This document shows, piece after piece, positions 1-8,820 of a stretch of 45,647 nucleotides of DNA (positions within the stretch are counted from its first letter, which is position 1; each line of letters begins with the position of its first letter). The translations under genes and the position numbers were made by a program. This DNA comes from an uncultured Alphaproteobacteria bacterium (GTDB lineage: Bacteria; Pseudomonadota; Alphaproteobacteria; Rhodobacterales; Rhodobacteraceae), in assembly GCA_902537415.1 (NCBI GenBank), contig CACBBC010000013.1, positions 1 through 45,647 on the forward strand, read 5' to 3'. The notes below the pieces were generated by a model. It saw only the letters and a program-made list of their open reading frames with translations, did not search any database and was not told the DNA's origin.

Positions 1-387
1 GACTTGGGAGTTTTAGATAATGAAGGACTTGTAACAATAGTTGATCGAAAGAAGAACATAATAATTAGAGGTGGAGAAAACATCTCATGTTTAGAGGTAG
101 AGGGTGCTCTCCAGAAGTTCCCAGGAGTTATTGAGTCTGTTGTTTTTTCTGTTCCTGAAAAAAGATTTGGGGAAGAGGTAGGTGCTTGTATAAATATGTC
201 TGGAGATACGAAAGATAAAAATGAGGAAATATCTTCCTTTCTGAAAGATAAATTAGCACATTTCAAGATACCTGTTCATTATTGGTGCGTAAATCGATCT
301 TTGCCAAGGGGTGCAACCGATAAGTTTGATAGGATAAAGATCAAAGAAATGTGTCTGAATAATAGTTGGAGTGATGAAGATGGATGA
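1..387 (+). CDS. Acyl-CoA synthetase / AMP-dependent ligase, C-terminal part only
   Basis: The reading frame is open from base 1, so the 5' part of the gene lies outside the window. About 128 residues remain, covering the small C-terminal domain of an ANL-superfamily acyl-CoA synthetase. Visible are the hinge motif DRKKNIIIRGGENIS, the GEEVGA stretch, and near the end PRGATDKFDR, whose Lys occupies the place of the catalytic A10 lysine. These enzymes activate a carboxylic acid to its CoA thioester through an acyl-adenylate. The gene overlaps the following dehydrogenase start by a few bases, so it probably supplies the acyl-CoA for the downstream beta-oxidation-type genes. The substrate cannot be told, because the acyl-binding domain is missing. 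Family assignment is sure. Confidence 0.9.
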   Translation, partial: DLGVLDNEGLVTIVDRKKNIIIRGGENISCLEVEGALQKFPGVIESVVFSVPEKRFGEEVGACINMSGDTKDKNEEISSFLKDKLAHFKIPVHYWCVNRSLPRGATDKFDRIKIKEMCLNNSWSDEDG

Positions 388-1657
388 ACAGAACTATATT
401 TTGGAAGCAGAGAAAAAAGTTGTGGATATTAAAGGGTTGCCGGAAAGTTTGCCTAAAAGGGAAATTAATAGTGTCGGAATAATAGGAGCTGGTACGATGG
501 GTGGTGGTATAGCTATGAATTTCGCAAATGTGGGAATTCCAGCTCATATTGTTGAAACAAGCCAAGATCAACTAGACAGAGGGATATGTAACATAAGCAA
601 TAATTATGAAAGATCAGTTAACAGAGGTAAAATTTCAAACGAACAGGTAACTGATCGCTTAAAATTGATTTCTTCATCAACACAATTAACTGATTTAGGG
701 CACTGTGATTTGATTATTGAAGCTGTTTATGAGGATTTAGATTTAAAAAAAAACATATTTAAAGAGCTGGATAAAGTTGCCAGGCCCTTCTCAATCTTGG
801 CGACAAACACATCAGCGTTAGATATAAATAAGATTGCTTTGGCTACACTTAGACCGGATGACGTAATTGGCCTTCATTTTTTTTCACCGGCAAATGTAAT
901 GAAACTTGTGGAAATTGTACGCGCTAAGTTTACCAGTGATGTCGTTGTAGCAACTAGTCTATCATTGGTAAAGAAAATTAATAAAATACCAACAATTGTT
1001 GGCGTTTGCCCTGGATTTGTTGGTAATAGAATTTTATTTGCTCGTCAAAAACAAGCTTTGAATATGGTTAATAATGGCTTAATGCCCTGGGATATTGATA
1101 AGGCGTTAAACGAATTTGGTTTTAAAATGGGACCTTTCCAAATGTCTGACTTGGCAGGGTTAGACATAGGTTGGAAAAGAGGAGAAAAGACGTCAAATCC
1201 TATCAGAGACGCGCTATGTGAATTGGATAGAAGAGGTCAGAAAACCAGTGCTGGGTATTATGATTATGATGAGAACAGAGTTCCCAGAATATCCAAAATT
1301 ACCGAAGAGTTGATAAAAGATATTACCGGAAAAGAAAGGTCAGAAAATATGGAAAGTGCTGAGATAATTGAGCATTGTATTTTCCCAATGGTAAATGAAG
1401 CACTGTTAATTTTAGAAGAAGGAATGGCACAAAGACCCTCTGATATTGATGTGGTATGGCTGAATGGCTATGGATTTCCAAGAGATAAAGGAGGTCTATT
1501 GTTTTGGGCAAACAAAATTGGTAGTGCTCAAATTTTGGAGGGCCTTAAGAAAATGGAAGATAGTGGCTTGGAGATTAACATATCTAGAATGCTAAAAGAT
1601 ATGGTCAAAAAGAATGAAAACATTTTTGATAAACAAGATCAAAAAATTAGAGTATAG
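380..1657 (+). CDS. 3-hydroxyacyl-CoA dehydrogenase (stand-alone, FadB/FadJ middle-domain type)
   Basis: This is an NAD-dependent 3-hydroxyacyl-CoA dehydrogenase that oxidises the L-3-hydroxyacyl-CoA to 3-ketoacyl-CoA. The Rossmann motif GAGTMGGGI lies near residue 35. It is followed by an NTSALDI stretch and HFFSPANVMKLVE, which carries the catalytic His. Two C-terminal helical domains follow (GFVGNRI near 215 and a second at about 320-400). At 425 aa it corresponds to the dehydrogenase half of the multifunctional FadB/FadJ proteins without the crotonase half; that activity is the next gene. GTG 371, ATG 374 and ATG 380 are possible starts. I chose 380 because GGAG at 368-371 then sits 8 nt upstream. 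It overlaps the synthetase end, implying translational coupling. Confidence 0.9.
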   Translation: MDEQNYILEAEKKVVDIKGLPESLPKREINSVGIIGAGTMGGGIAMNFANVGIPAHIVETSQDQLDRGICNISNNYERSVNRGKISNEQVTDRLKLISSSTQLTDLGHCDLIIEAVYEDLDLKKNIFKELDKVARPFSILATNTSALDINKIALATLRPDDVIGLHFFSPANVMKLVEIVRAKFTSDVVVATSLSLVKKINKIPTIVGVCPGFVGNRILFARQKQALNMVNNGLMPWDIDKALNEFGFKMGPFQMSDLAGLDIGWKRGEKTSNPIRDALCELDRRGQKTSAGYYDYDENRVPRISKITEELIKDITGKERSENMESAEIIEHCIFPMVNEALLILEEGMAQRPSDIDVVWLNGYGFPRDKGGLLFWANKIGSAQILEGLKKMEDSGLEINISRMLKDMVKKNENIFDKQDQKIRV

Positions 1658-1668
1658 GAGGTGTTTAA

Positions 1669-2451
1669 ATGGAGTATGAATTTGTAAAAGTTGAGAAAAA
1701 AGACCACATCTCAATAGTAACAATAAATAGACCTGAGGTGTATAATGCCGTCCATCCTCCACTAAGCTTAGAACTGGATCAAGTCTGGAATGAGTTTCTT
1801 AAAGACAGTGAGCAATGGGTTGCTGTTTTAACTGGAGCTGGGGACAAAGCTTTTTCAGCTGGGAATGATCTGAAATACTCAGCGCAACCAGGAAAATATA
1901 AAGTTCAGCAACCGAAAAGTGGGTTTGCGGGGCTGACAAATAGGTTTGATCGCACCAAACCTATCATAGCAGCTGTAAATGGGTTTGCTATGGGTGGCGG
2001 AATGGAAACAGCTCTCTCGTGTGATATTATATTGGCGTCAGAGAACGCTAAACTTGCGCTTCCTGAAGTAAAAGTGGGTTTTTTCGCAGCGGCTGGCGGG
2101 GTTCAACGACTTAGTAGACAAATAGGCAAAAAGGCGGCGCTCGAAATGATACTAACAGGGCGCAGTGTGGATGCTAAAGAAGCACTAAAGCTCGGTATCG
2201 TAAATGAGGTTTTTTCTCAGTCAGAATTATTAGATAAAGCAATTGAAAAGGCTAATGTAATAGCTGGCAATTGTCCATCGTCTATAAAGTATTCTCTGGA
2301 AGCTTTAAATCACATGGATCAGTTAGAAGAAATGTCATCTGCGCTTGAAAAAAGTTATGAGCTAATAGACTTATTGAGGCAAACAGAGGATCACAAAGAG
2401 GGAGTGTCCGCATTTGTTGAAAAGCGCGCTCCCCAATGGAGGAATAAGTAA
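1669..2451 (+). CDS. Enoyl-CoA hydratase/isomerase family protein
   Basis: A 260-aa crotonase-fold protein. The oxyanion-hole regions are visible: AFSAGNDLK around residues 62-70 and GFAMGGGMETALSCD around 106-120. The active-site acid region LPEVKVGFFAAAGGVQRL follows at about 131-148. The typical reaction is syn hydration of a 2-enoyl-CoA, but carnitinyl-CoA dehydratase-like or isomerase roles are possible, since this superfamily diverges freely. A strong ribosome-binding site (AGGAGGTG) precedes the ATG, and only 11 nt separate it from the dehydrogenase stop. The pair recreates the two activities of a FadB-type enzyme as separate proteins in one operon. Confidence 0.88.
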   Translation: MEYEFVKVEKKDHISIVTINRPEVYNAVHPPLSLELDQVWNEFLKDSEQWVAVLTGAGDKAFSAGNDLKYSAQPGKYKVQQPKSGFAGLTNRFDRTKPIIAAVNGFAMGGGMETALSCDIILASENAKLALPEVKVGFFAAAGGVQRLSRQIGKKAALEMILTGRSVDAKEALKLGIVNEVFSQSELLDKAIEKANVIAGNCPSSIKYSLEALNHMDQLEEMSSALEKSYELIDLLRQTEDHKEGVSAFVEKRAPQWRNK

Positions 2452-2475
2452 TCGTGTTTAAAGAAAGGAAATTCA

Positions 2476-3249
2476 ATGTCTACACTGTTTAGTCTTCAAG
2501 GAAAAAATTGCTTAGTTACAGGAGCTTCAAAGGGTATGGGCAAAGCTATGGCCTTAGCCTTAGCTGAACATGGAGCAAATGTTGTGATATCAAGCCGGAA
2601 GCAAGATCAGTTGGAGGAAACAGCTAATGAAATAAATAAGCAAGTTGGAGGTCAAAATATTTTGCCTATAGCTGCTAATGCTGGGCGTAAAGAAGACCTG
2701 AATCAGCTCGTTCAAGAGACCAATAAGGTCATTGGCAAGATAGATGTCTTAATAGGAAACGCTGGAGTTAATCCGCACTATGGACCTATGTCAGATATAT
2801 CCGATGAAGCATATGACAAAACAATGGCAACGAACGTAAAATCAAATCATTGGCTGTGCCAAATGGTTGCACCAGATATGATTTCAAGGGGAGGGGGTTC
2901 AATTATGATTACCTCAAGCGTTGGGGCCTTCGAGCCTTCTTTACATCTCGGCACCTATGCAATTTCAAAGTTAGCTGTTATAGGGCTAGTTAGAAATTTA
3001 GCTGCAGAATATGGGCCTAAAAATATTAGAGTCAATGCAATATGTCCTGCAATAATTAAAACGGATTTTGCCAAGGCATTATGGGACGATGATACAAAGG
3101 CTAAGGAAGCCATCTCTAAAATACCGCTTGGTCGTTTAGGAGAACCGGAGGATCTACAAGGGCTTGCGGTATTTCTGGCATCTAATGCGAGTAGTTATAT
3201 CACAGGTCAGGCGATGACTGTATGTGGCGGTGGCTATATGTGGCGTTAA
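2476..3249 (+). CDS. SDR family oxidoreductase (FabG-like)
   Basis: A classical short-chain dehydrogenase/reductase of 257 aa. It has the nucleotide-binding motif TGASKGMGKA near residue 16, the NAG motif at about 94-96, a catalytic Ser in ITSSVGAF, the YAISK active site (Tyr-x3-Lys), and a C-terminal GGGYMWR. Members interconvert hydroxy and keto groups with NAD(P)(H). Next to acyl-CoA synthetase, dehydrogenase and hydratase genes it probably acts on a hydroxyacyl-CoA intermediate or a substrate-specific alcohol. The start is preceded by AAAGGAAA at good spacing. A second, different SDR follows directly, so the pathway may need two separate redox steps. The exact substrate is unknown. Confidence 0.88.
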   Translation: MSTLFSLQGKNCLVTGASKGMGKAMALALAEHGANVVISSRKQDQLEETANEINKQVGGQNILPIAANAGRKEDLNQLVQETNKVIGKIDVLIGNAGVNPHYGPMSDISDEAYDKTMATNVKSNHWLCQMVAPDMISRGGGSIMITSSVGAFEPSLHLGTYAISKLAVIGLVRNLAAEYGPKNIRVNAICPAIIKTDFAKALWDDDTKAKEAISKIPLGRLGEPEDLQGLAVFLASNASSYITGQAMTVCGGGYMWR

Positions 3250-3265
3250 TAAAAGGGAAAAAGAT

Positions 3266-4036
3266 ATGGATATTAAAGATAGAGTAATCGTGGTAACTGG
3301 AGCAGCCAGTGGAATAGGTAGATCTCTTGTCAAAATCTTCTACAAACATGGCGCAAAGCATGTTGTGAGTGCAGATGTAAATATGGACGGAATAAGCAAG
3401 GTCGCAAAGGAATATGGCGGCACTGCGATGGAATGTGATGTTAGTCGAGAAGGGGATATTGCAAAAGTTATAAGAACAACAGAAAGAGAAATTGGTCCAA
3501 TATCAATTTTTTGTTCAAATGCAGGCATTGGTCATCTAGGAGGGATCGAGGTTCCGAATGATGATTGGCAAAAAATTTGGGAAATTAATCTAATGTCACA
3601 TGTATGGGCAGCCAGGCACTTGGTCCCTTTAATGGAGAAACGAGGAGAGGGATACTTGCTAAATACGGCATCCGCTGCTGGTCTTTTGTCACAAGTTGGT
3701 GATGCCTCCTATTCAACTACCAAACATGCTGCAATTGGTTTAGGAGAATGGCTTGCTTTTTCATACGCGAAAAAGGGGATAAAGGTTTCTATGTTGTGTC
3801 CCCAGGGGGTACGAACTGCAATGACTGATGGATTAGATCCAGAGCTTGCTGTCGCTATGAAAGATGGAATGCTTGAACCTGATGATGTCGCCGAGGAGTG
3901 TGTTAAAACTATTAATGAAGAGCGTTTCTTAGTACTGCCACACCCCGTAGTTGAAAAATATATTCAATATAAGACGTCCGATTATGACGGATGGCTTGCT
4001 GGCATGGCGAAATTAAATGAGAGATTTAGGTATTAG
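3266..4036 (+). CDS. SDR family oxidoreductase (second copy)
   Basis: A classical SDR of 256 aa, only distantly similar to the SDR just upstream. Visible are TGAASGIGRS near residue 11, the cofactor-site stretch SADVNMDG, CSNAGIGH, and the YSTTK active site in an ASAAGLLSQ context. I chose ATG 3266 because it has a purine-rich site (AAAAGGGAAAAAG) just upstream and begins directly with the beta-strand before the Gly-rich motif. An earlier in-frame start at 3224 would add 14 unrelated residues inside the previous gene. The 3' end overlaps the converging tesB gene by 11 nt, and no terminator separates the two operons. It probably oxidises or reduces a hydroxy/keto acyl intermediate. Confidence 0.88.
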   Translation: MDIKDRVIVVTGAASGIGRSLVKIFYKHGAKHVVSADVNMDGISKVAKEYGGTAMECDVSREGDIAKVIRTTEREIGPISIFCSNAGIGHLGGIEVPNDDWQKIWEINLMSHVWAARHLVPLMEKRGEGYLLNTASAAGLLSQVGDASYSTTKHAAIGLGEWLAFSYAKKGIKVSMLCPQGVRTAMTDGLDPELAVAMKDGMLEPDDVAEECVKTINEERFLVLPHPVVEKYIQYKTSDYDGWLAGMAKLNERFRY

Positions 4037-4895
4037 GCTTTCGTTTTAAAGGTCTCATAAGTCCTTCTTGAGCTACACTAGCAACGAGAGTTCCATCCTG
4101 TGAAAAAACTTTTCCTCTGTTTAGGCTTCTTGCAGCTCCAGAGAATGGACTATCCATTTCATATAAGTACCAATTATTAAAATCTATTTTTTCATGAAAC
4201 CACATTGCGTGATCCAAACTTGCTAGCATAACGTCTCCCGAATAAGCTGATACACCGTGAGGACGATTACCAGAGCCCAACAAGGATACGTCAGAGGCGT
4301 ATGCAAGAAAGCAATGATGTATCCATTGATCTTTGGCATCAAGGGTCCCATCCACTTTAAACCACAAAAAATTTTTGTCTGAAGTTGGTTCAGGGTTAAA
4401 CAAATCAGGTGGATCAACATCTCTTATTTCAATCGGCTTGGGGTTTAAAAAATTTGCGCGCCTTTTCTCAGGAACTTTATCCGCAATTAGTTTTCTCTGT
4501 TCATTTCTATTAAGAACTCCCGAAGGCCCTTTTACTTCTTTCATTTTATGCTGATGAGACCAACCGTCTTCTTCAATATGAAATGACGCAGCCATATTGA
4601 ATATTTGTTTGCCATTTTGTATAGCAACCACTCTTCTCGTGGTGAAGCTTCCACCATCTCGTGCTCTGTCAACCTCATAAATAATGGGTGTTGATGGATC
4701 TCCAGGTCGTATAAAATAAGCATGAAGAGAATGGCAAAGCCGTTCCTCAACAGTTTTGTAGGCCGCCGCTAGTGCCTGTGCAATAACATGACCGCCAAAC
4801 ACTCGTGATGCTACCTCTCCACCTTCGCCTTCCCCTCGAAAAAGATTGCGGTCCAAAGTCTCGATATCAAGAAGCTTTTCTATTTTTTCCTTCAT
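4026..4895 (-). CDS. tesB: Acyl-CoA thioesterase II (TesB family)
   Basis: A double-hotdog acyl-CoA thioesterase of 289 aa, the normal TesB length. The N-terminal half contains FGGHVIAQALAAA followed by HSLHAYFIRPGDPSTPI, a hallmark of the family. The C-terminal half has the second hotdog with SLDHAMWFH and RSLNRGKVF. It hydrolyses acyl-CoA to free acid and CoA, and in degradation gene sets is thought to relieve CoA trapping. Its start codon overlaps the stop of the upstream kinase-like gene in an ATGA arrangement, so it is the last gene of the minus-strand operon. Its end overlaps the converging SDR. Confidence 0.93.
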   Translation of the reverse strand: MKEKIEKLLDIETLDRNLFRGEGEGGEVASRVFGGHVIAQALAAAYKTVEERLCHSLHAYFIRPGDPSTPIIYEVDRARDGGSFTTRRVVAIQNGKQIFNMAASFHIEEDGWSHQHKMKEVKGPSGVLNRNEQRKLIADKVPEKRRANFLNPKPIEIRDVDPPDLFNPEPTSDKNFLWFKVDGTLDAKDQWIHHCFLAYASDVSLLGSGNRPHGVSAYSGDVMLASLDHAMWFHEKIDFNNWYLYEMDSPFSGAARSLNRGKVFSQDGTLVASVAQEGLMRPLKRKPNT

Positions 4896-5917
4896 AGTGC
4901 CTTCATTAGTTCATACGCACGCTGAGCTAGCTTTGGAACAGATAATGTTTCCCTATTTGAGCGTTCAGGATTAGCGGCAATTCCAGACAAAGCTCTTTTT
5001 TTTACGCCCTGAATAACACATGCCATTCGAAAAAAACAGAACGCTAGATAAAAATTAAAATCTCTTATATAATCGATGTTTCTTAACTCGCAATATTCTT
5101 TAATAAAATCTTCATCGCTTGGTATTCCGAGAGGTCCTCTTTCAACACCTTTTAGCCCTCTGCTAATTTTTCCTGCTGTTTGTTCCCACTGCATGATTAA
5201 AGATGCGAGGTCAGCAATGGGATGTCCAGTTGTACAAATCTCCCAGTCTATAATTGCCAGTAGTTTTGGCTCATTTTTATCAAATATCATATTATCAAGT
5301 CGAAAATCACCATGAACTAGTGAACGCGGAGAATTATCTATAGGTATCCTTTTCGGAAGGTCTTCCATCATTTCGTTCATTTCACTAATTTTTTCCGTTT
5401 CAGATGACAAATATTGTTTTGCCCACCTGCTTATCTGCCTTTCATAGTAGTTTCCGTCCGCACCAAAATCCGTTAAACCCACCGCATCAATATTTACTTT
5501 ATGTAACGAAGACAATCCTCTACTTATTTCGCTATAAACCTTTGCTCTATCATCATTAGCTAAACTTGGTAAAGCAGGGTCTTCATAAACTACTCCATCA
5601 ACGAATTCCATTATATAAAAATCAACGCCTAAAATAGATTGATCATCACAATAATGAAGCATTTTCGCGACGGGTACGGGTGTATCATATAAAGCCTTTT
5701 GCACTCTATATTCTCGGTCTATGGCGTGTGCCGATTTTAATAAGGGCCCATCTGGTTTTCGCCTAATAACATAGCTAGCCGTATCTGTCTCTAGTAAAAA
5801 GGTTGGGTTCGATTGGCCAATAGAAAATTTTTTTACATTTTTTAAATGTGAAAACCCGTCAATGTTATTTGCTAAATAGGGGATAAGTTTTTCTTTGTTT
5901 AATGGATCTATAGACAT
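4892..5917 (-). CDS. Phosphotransferase family protein (APH fold, ACAD10/11 N-domain type)
   Basis: A 341-aa aminoglycoside-phosphotransferase-fold kinase. It has the catalytic loop HGDFRLDN (about residues 202-209) and the metal-binding IIDWE (Asp about 224), and begins with the FSIGQSNPTFLL stretch typical of the APH domain of ACAD10/ACAD11. Related bacterial proteins, such as LvaA of levulinate catabolism, phosphorylate the 4-hydroxyl of 4-hydroxyacyl-CoA so that a partner acyl-CoA dehydrogenase-like enzyme can convert it to a beta-oxidisable form. The neighbours support this: a histidine phosphatase and an ACAD11-like dehydrogenase lie immediately upstream in the same operon. Substrate assignment is inference; a role in drug resistance is unlikely in this context. 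Confidence 0.85.
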   Translation of the reverse strand: MSIDPLNKEKLIPYLANNIDGFSHLKNVKKFSIGQSNPTFLLETDTASYVIRRKPDGPLLKSAHAIDREYRVQKALYDTPVPVAKMLHYCDDQSILGVDFYIMEFVDGVVYEDPALPSLANDDRAKVYSEISRGLSSLHKVNIDAVGLTDFGADGNYYERQISRWAKQYLSSETEKISEMNEMMEDLPKRIPIDNSPRSLVHGDFRLDNMIFDKNEPKLLAIIDWEICTTGHPIADLASLIMQWEQTAGKISRGLKGVERGPLGIPSDEDFIKEYCELRNIDYIRDFNFYLAFCFFRMACVIQGVKKRALSGIAANPERSNRETLSVPKLAQRAYELMKAL

Positions 5918-5921
5918 CTTC

Positions 5922-6569
5922 CTAACTATAGGTCAGCAAATGAGCGTTGTCTCCATCGAATTGCGGTGCGTAGTTGAAGCTGTGAAGGTAAAAGGCTTTG
6001 GGAGTGTAAATGAACTTTGAAATTGATGTATTTTTTATTTGTAAGTTTAATGTCATCATTTCTTCTTTAGGAGCGTTGAGGGTTGTTGCTACCACTCTAC
6101 TTATTGGTCCTCCTGATGTGACAACGACTACTTGTTTACAGTTAAGATCACAACTATACTCGAGCGCACTACCAATTCTTGAAGAAAAGTCTTCCCAGCT
6201 TTCAGTCGCATTTGGTAGTTTTGCATTCATCCAGTTGGTTACAGTTGATCGAAGAGTTTTAAAGTGGGTCTTTCTGTCAGTAAAAATCTCTTCTGGGATA
6301 TTTGGGCCAAACTCTGCTAATAATAAGTCTCTAAAGTCATATTCGTTCCAGCCAGGGTGCTTATCAACTTGGCATTTCAAATTAAAATTTTCCAGTGTTT
6401 GCTGATGTCTCTTTTGGGTCCCTATAACAACTCTATCAGGTGCTATATTTAATTTGTCGAAATAGGAACCCAAAAGCGCTGCTTGGTCATGACCTAACTC
6501 GGATAAGTTATCGTAATTTTCATGACCAAAAGATGCCTGAGCATGTCTAATTAGAATTAGCTCACTCAT
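5922..6569 (-). CDS. Histidine phosphatase family protein
   Basis: A 215-aa member of the phosphoglycerate mutase-like histidine phosphatases. The N-terminal LILIRHAQASFG carries the phospho-accepting His (residue 9) in the RHG-type motif, here RHA, and VVTSGGPISR towards the C-terminus holds the position of the second catalytic region. Such enzymes remove phosphate from small molecules. It lies between the APH-fold kinase (4 nt away) and the acyl-CoA dehydrogenase (15 nt away). It may therefore act on the phospho-acyl intermediate, much as ACAD10 carries its own, HAD-type, phosphatase domain. That functional link is inference; the family call is solid. Confidence 0.82.
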   Translation of the reverse strand: MSELILIRHAQASFGHENYDNLSELGHDQAALLGSYFDKLNIAPDRVVIGTQKRHQQTLENFNLKCQVDKHPGWNEYDFRDLLLAEFGPNIPEEIFTDRKTHFKTLRSTVTNWMNAKLPNATESWEDFSSRIGSALEYSCDLNCKQVVVVTSGGPISRVVATTLNAPKEEMMTLNLQIKNTSISKFIYTPKAFYLHSFNYAPQFDGDNAHLLTYS

Positions 6570-6584
6570 TAAGATTTAGAACAC

Positions 6585-7811
6585 TTAGTTTGAGTATCGT
6601 CTTAGTTCAGCTCTAGCGACCTGTCTTCTGTGAACGGCATCTGGACCATCAGCAAGTCGTAATGTCCTAACGTGTGTCCACATATGAGCAAGAGGCGTAT
6701 CTTGACTGATCCCCATTCCACCGTGCATTTGTATTGCCTCATCGATGACCTTCAATGCCATAAGAGGTGCTACAACTTTTATTTGACTAATCCATGGCTG
6801 TGCTGCTTTCACACCTGCAGTGTCCATCATCCAGGCTGCTTTCAAGCAAAGTAACCGGCTCTGCTCTATTTCCATCCGACAATTTGCAATTATATCGTAG
6901 TTAGCTCCGAGCTCTGTCAATTCTTTTCCGAAGGCTGTTCGTGTTTTAGAGCGTCTTATCATCAACTCAAGGGCTTTCTCTGCTTGCCCAATGGCTCTCA
7001 TACAATGATGGATTCTTCCTGGCCCTAGTCTTCCTTGTGATACCTCGAATCCACGCCCCTCACCAAGAATCAGATTCTCTGCCGGAACCCTCACATTCGT
7101 GAATTTGCAGTGGCCGTGCCCATGCGGAGCATCGTCTGCTCCAAAGACATTCATATATCTGAGTACTTCAAATCCTTCAGAATCGGCATCTACAAAAAAC
7201 ATTGAATGCCTAGAATGCTTTGCCGCGTCTGGGTCAGTTAGCGCCATAACAATAAAAACTTTACATCTGGGATCTCCAACACCAGAAGACCACCATTTTT
7301 GACCATTCAATACCCAATGATCTCCATCTTTTTTTGCTTCGAGAGATATATTTGTAGCGTCTGAAGAAGCAACGTCAGGCTCCGTCATTAAATAAGCAGA
7401 TCGGATTTCTCCTTCTAGTAACTTTGATAACCATTTCTTTTTGTGGTTTTCATTACCATAGCGCTCAATTACTTCCATATTTCCTGTGTCCGGTGCGCTG
7501 CAGTTAAATACTTCAGCTGCAATACCAACTTTTCCCATTTCTTCTGCCAGATAAGCATACTCAACAGTTGATAAACCGTAGCCTTTCTCTGAATCCGTAA
7601 GCCAAAAGTTCCAAAGGCCTCTCTCTTTAGCAAGAGACTTCAAATGGGTTAATATTTCCATTTGTCGTTCGGTAAACTGCCATCTGCTTCCGGATGGATG
7701 CTTTCCAACTTCTTCATGAAACTCTTGGTCAAGTGGTTCTATGTCATCTGAAACCATCTGCCTTACTTTATCAATTAACGGTTTTACTTTGTCGGTAACG
7801 CCTAAATCCAT
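6585..7811 (-). CDS. Acyl-CoA dehydrogenase family protein (ACAD11-like)
   Basis: A 408-aa flavoprotein acyl-CoA dehydrogenase. The FAD/substrate region includes YLMTEPDVASSDATN (about residues 139-153) and WWSSGVGDPRCK. The C-terminal domain contains RTAFGKEL, MHGGMGIS, and LRLADGPDAVHRRQVA near the end; the DGPD-x-VH signature is typical of the ACAD10/11-like group. These proteins either desaturate acyl-CoA or, in the ACAD11/LvaC system, eliminate phosphate from 4-phosphoacyl-CoA. A good site (TAGGAGAAAG) precedes the start. Context with the kinase and phosphatase genes favours the 4-hydroxyacyl-CoA route; plain acyl-CoA dehydrogenation is the alternative. Confidence 0.9.
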   Translation of the reverse strand: MDLGVTDKVKPLIDKVRQMVSDDIEPLDQEFHEEVGKHPSGSRWQFTERQMEILTHLKSLAKERGLWNFWLTDSEKGYGLSTVEYAYLAEEMGKVGIAAEVFNCSAPDTGNMEVIERYGNENHKKKWLSKLLEGEIRSAYLMTEPDVASSDATNISLEAKKDGDHWVLNGQKWWSSGVGDPRCKVFIVMALTDPDAAKHSRHSMFFVDADSEGFEVLRYMNVFGADDAPHGHGHCKFTNVRVPAENLILGEGRGFEVSQGRLGPGRIHHCMRAIGQAEKALELMIRRSKTRTAFGKELTELGANYDIIANCRMEIEQSRLLCLKAAWMMDTAGVKAAQPWISQIKVVAPLMALKVIDEAIQMHGGMGISQDTPLAHMWTHVRTLRLADGPDAVHRRQVARAELRRYSN

Positions 7812-7824
7812 GTCTTTCTCCTAA

Positions 7825-8820
7825 CTAACTATATTTTAATTTAAACTCTGAAACAGCTGCCTTGAATTCTGAATCTAAATTATGAACAAACTCCGAAACA
7901 GTTTCAATTGCTTTAATTGACGCAATGCCTTGCCCACATCCAAAAATTTGTGACCACGCCTTCGGCTTTTCAGATGAAGGGTCAAAATTCATATCTTTGA
8001 CCGATCCTTCCTGAAGGTTGTCTGGGTCCATACCTGCATTAATAACGGATGGTTTTAAGTAGTTTCCAGAAACTCCAGTGAAAAGCGATGAAAGAAGTAT
8101 ATCTTCGGCAGAGGAAGCGACGATCATGTTTTTATATGCATCGGTGGCATTTGCCTCTTTTGTTGCAATGAATGGTGAACCGATGTACCCCATGTCTGCT
8201 CCCATCACGAGTGAAGCAAGCAAAGCTCGTCCTGTTGCGATAGAGCCTGAAAGCAATAACGGCCCCTTAAACCATTCTCTAATTTCTTGAATCAGAGCAA
8301 AGGGTGATTGAGGTCCAGCATGCCCGCCGGCACCGGCCGCCACCGCGATAAGCCCGTCGGCACCTTTTTCGATAGCTTTTCTAGCGAAAGTATTATTGAT
8401 AATATCATGTAAAACAATGCCACCGCATGAATGAGCCGCTTCATTAACCTCTGGTCGAGCTCCAAGGGATGTAATCCAAACAGGTACATTCCATTTCACA
8501 CATATTTCGATATCTCGCATCAATCGTGGATTTGATCTATGCACTATTTGATTTACCGCAAATGGAGCCGCAGGATTATCTGGATTTTCTTGGTTATGTC
8601 GGTCAAGTTCCTCCGTTATGCGTTTGAGCCATCTCTCCAGCTCGATGGGTTCACCCTCTTTCTCACGTGCATTTAAGGCTGGGAAGCTTCCAATGACCCC
8701 AGATTTACACTGTGCAATTACCAAATCTGGTACTGATATAATAAATAGTGGAGCTGCTACTACTGGAATCTTTCCTGCTGTCAATACTGCCGGAAGATTT
8801 GTGCTACTATGCATATTCAT
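7825..8820 (-). CDS. Nitronate monooxygenase / 2-nitropropane dioxygenase-like flavoprotein
   Basis: A TIM-barrel FMN protein of 331 aa with the family pattern: PVVAAPLFIIS at the N-terminus, a stretch ending AVNQIVHRSN, GADGLIAVAAGAGGHAG (FMN-phosphate and active-site His region, about 175-191), LLSGSIATGRALLASLVMGADMGYIGS split over the next strands, and FATKEAN-type residues. Characterised members oxidise nitronates, but most bacterial paralogues found in fatty-acid or aromatic operons have no proven role, and related proteins include enoyl reductases. The start overlaps the stop of the upstream thiolase gene (TGATG), so the two are translationally coupled. Any role would be in acyl or nitro-compound degradation. 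Confidence 0.85.
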   Translation of the reverse strand: MNMHSSTNLPAVLTAGKIPVVAAPLFIISVPDLVIAQCKSGVIGSFPALNAREKEGEPIELERWLKRITEELDRHNQENPDNPAAPFAVNQIVHRSNPRLMRDIEICVKWNVPVWITSLGARPEVNEAAHSCGGIVLHDIINNTFARKAIEKGADGLIAVAAGAGGHAGPQSPFALIQEIREWFKGPLLLSGSIATGRALLASLVMGADMGYIGSPFIATKEANATDAYKNMIVASSAEDILLSSLFTGVSGNYLKPSVINAGMDPDNLQEGSVKDMNFDPSSEKPKAWSQIFGCGQGIASIKAIETVSEFVHNLDSEFKAAVSEFKLKYS

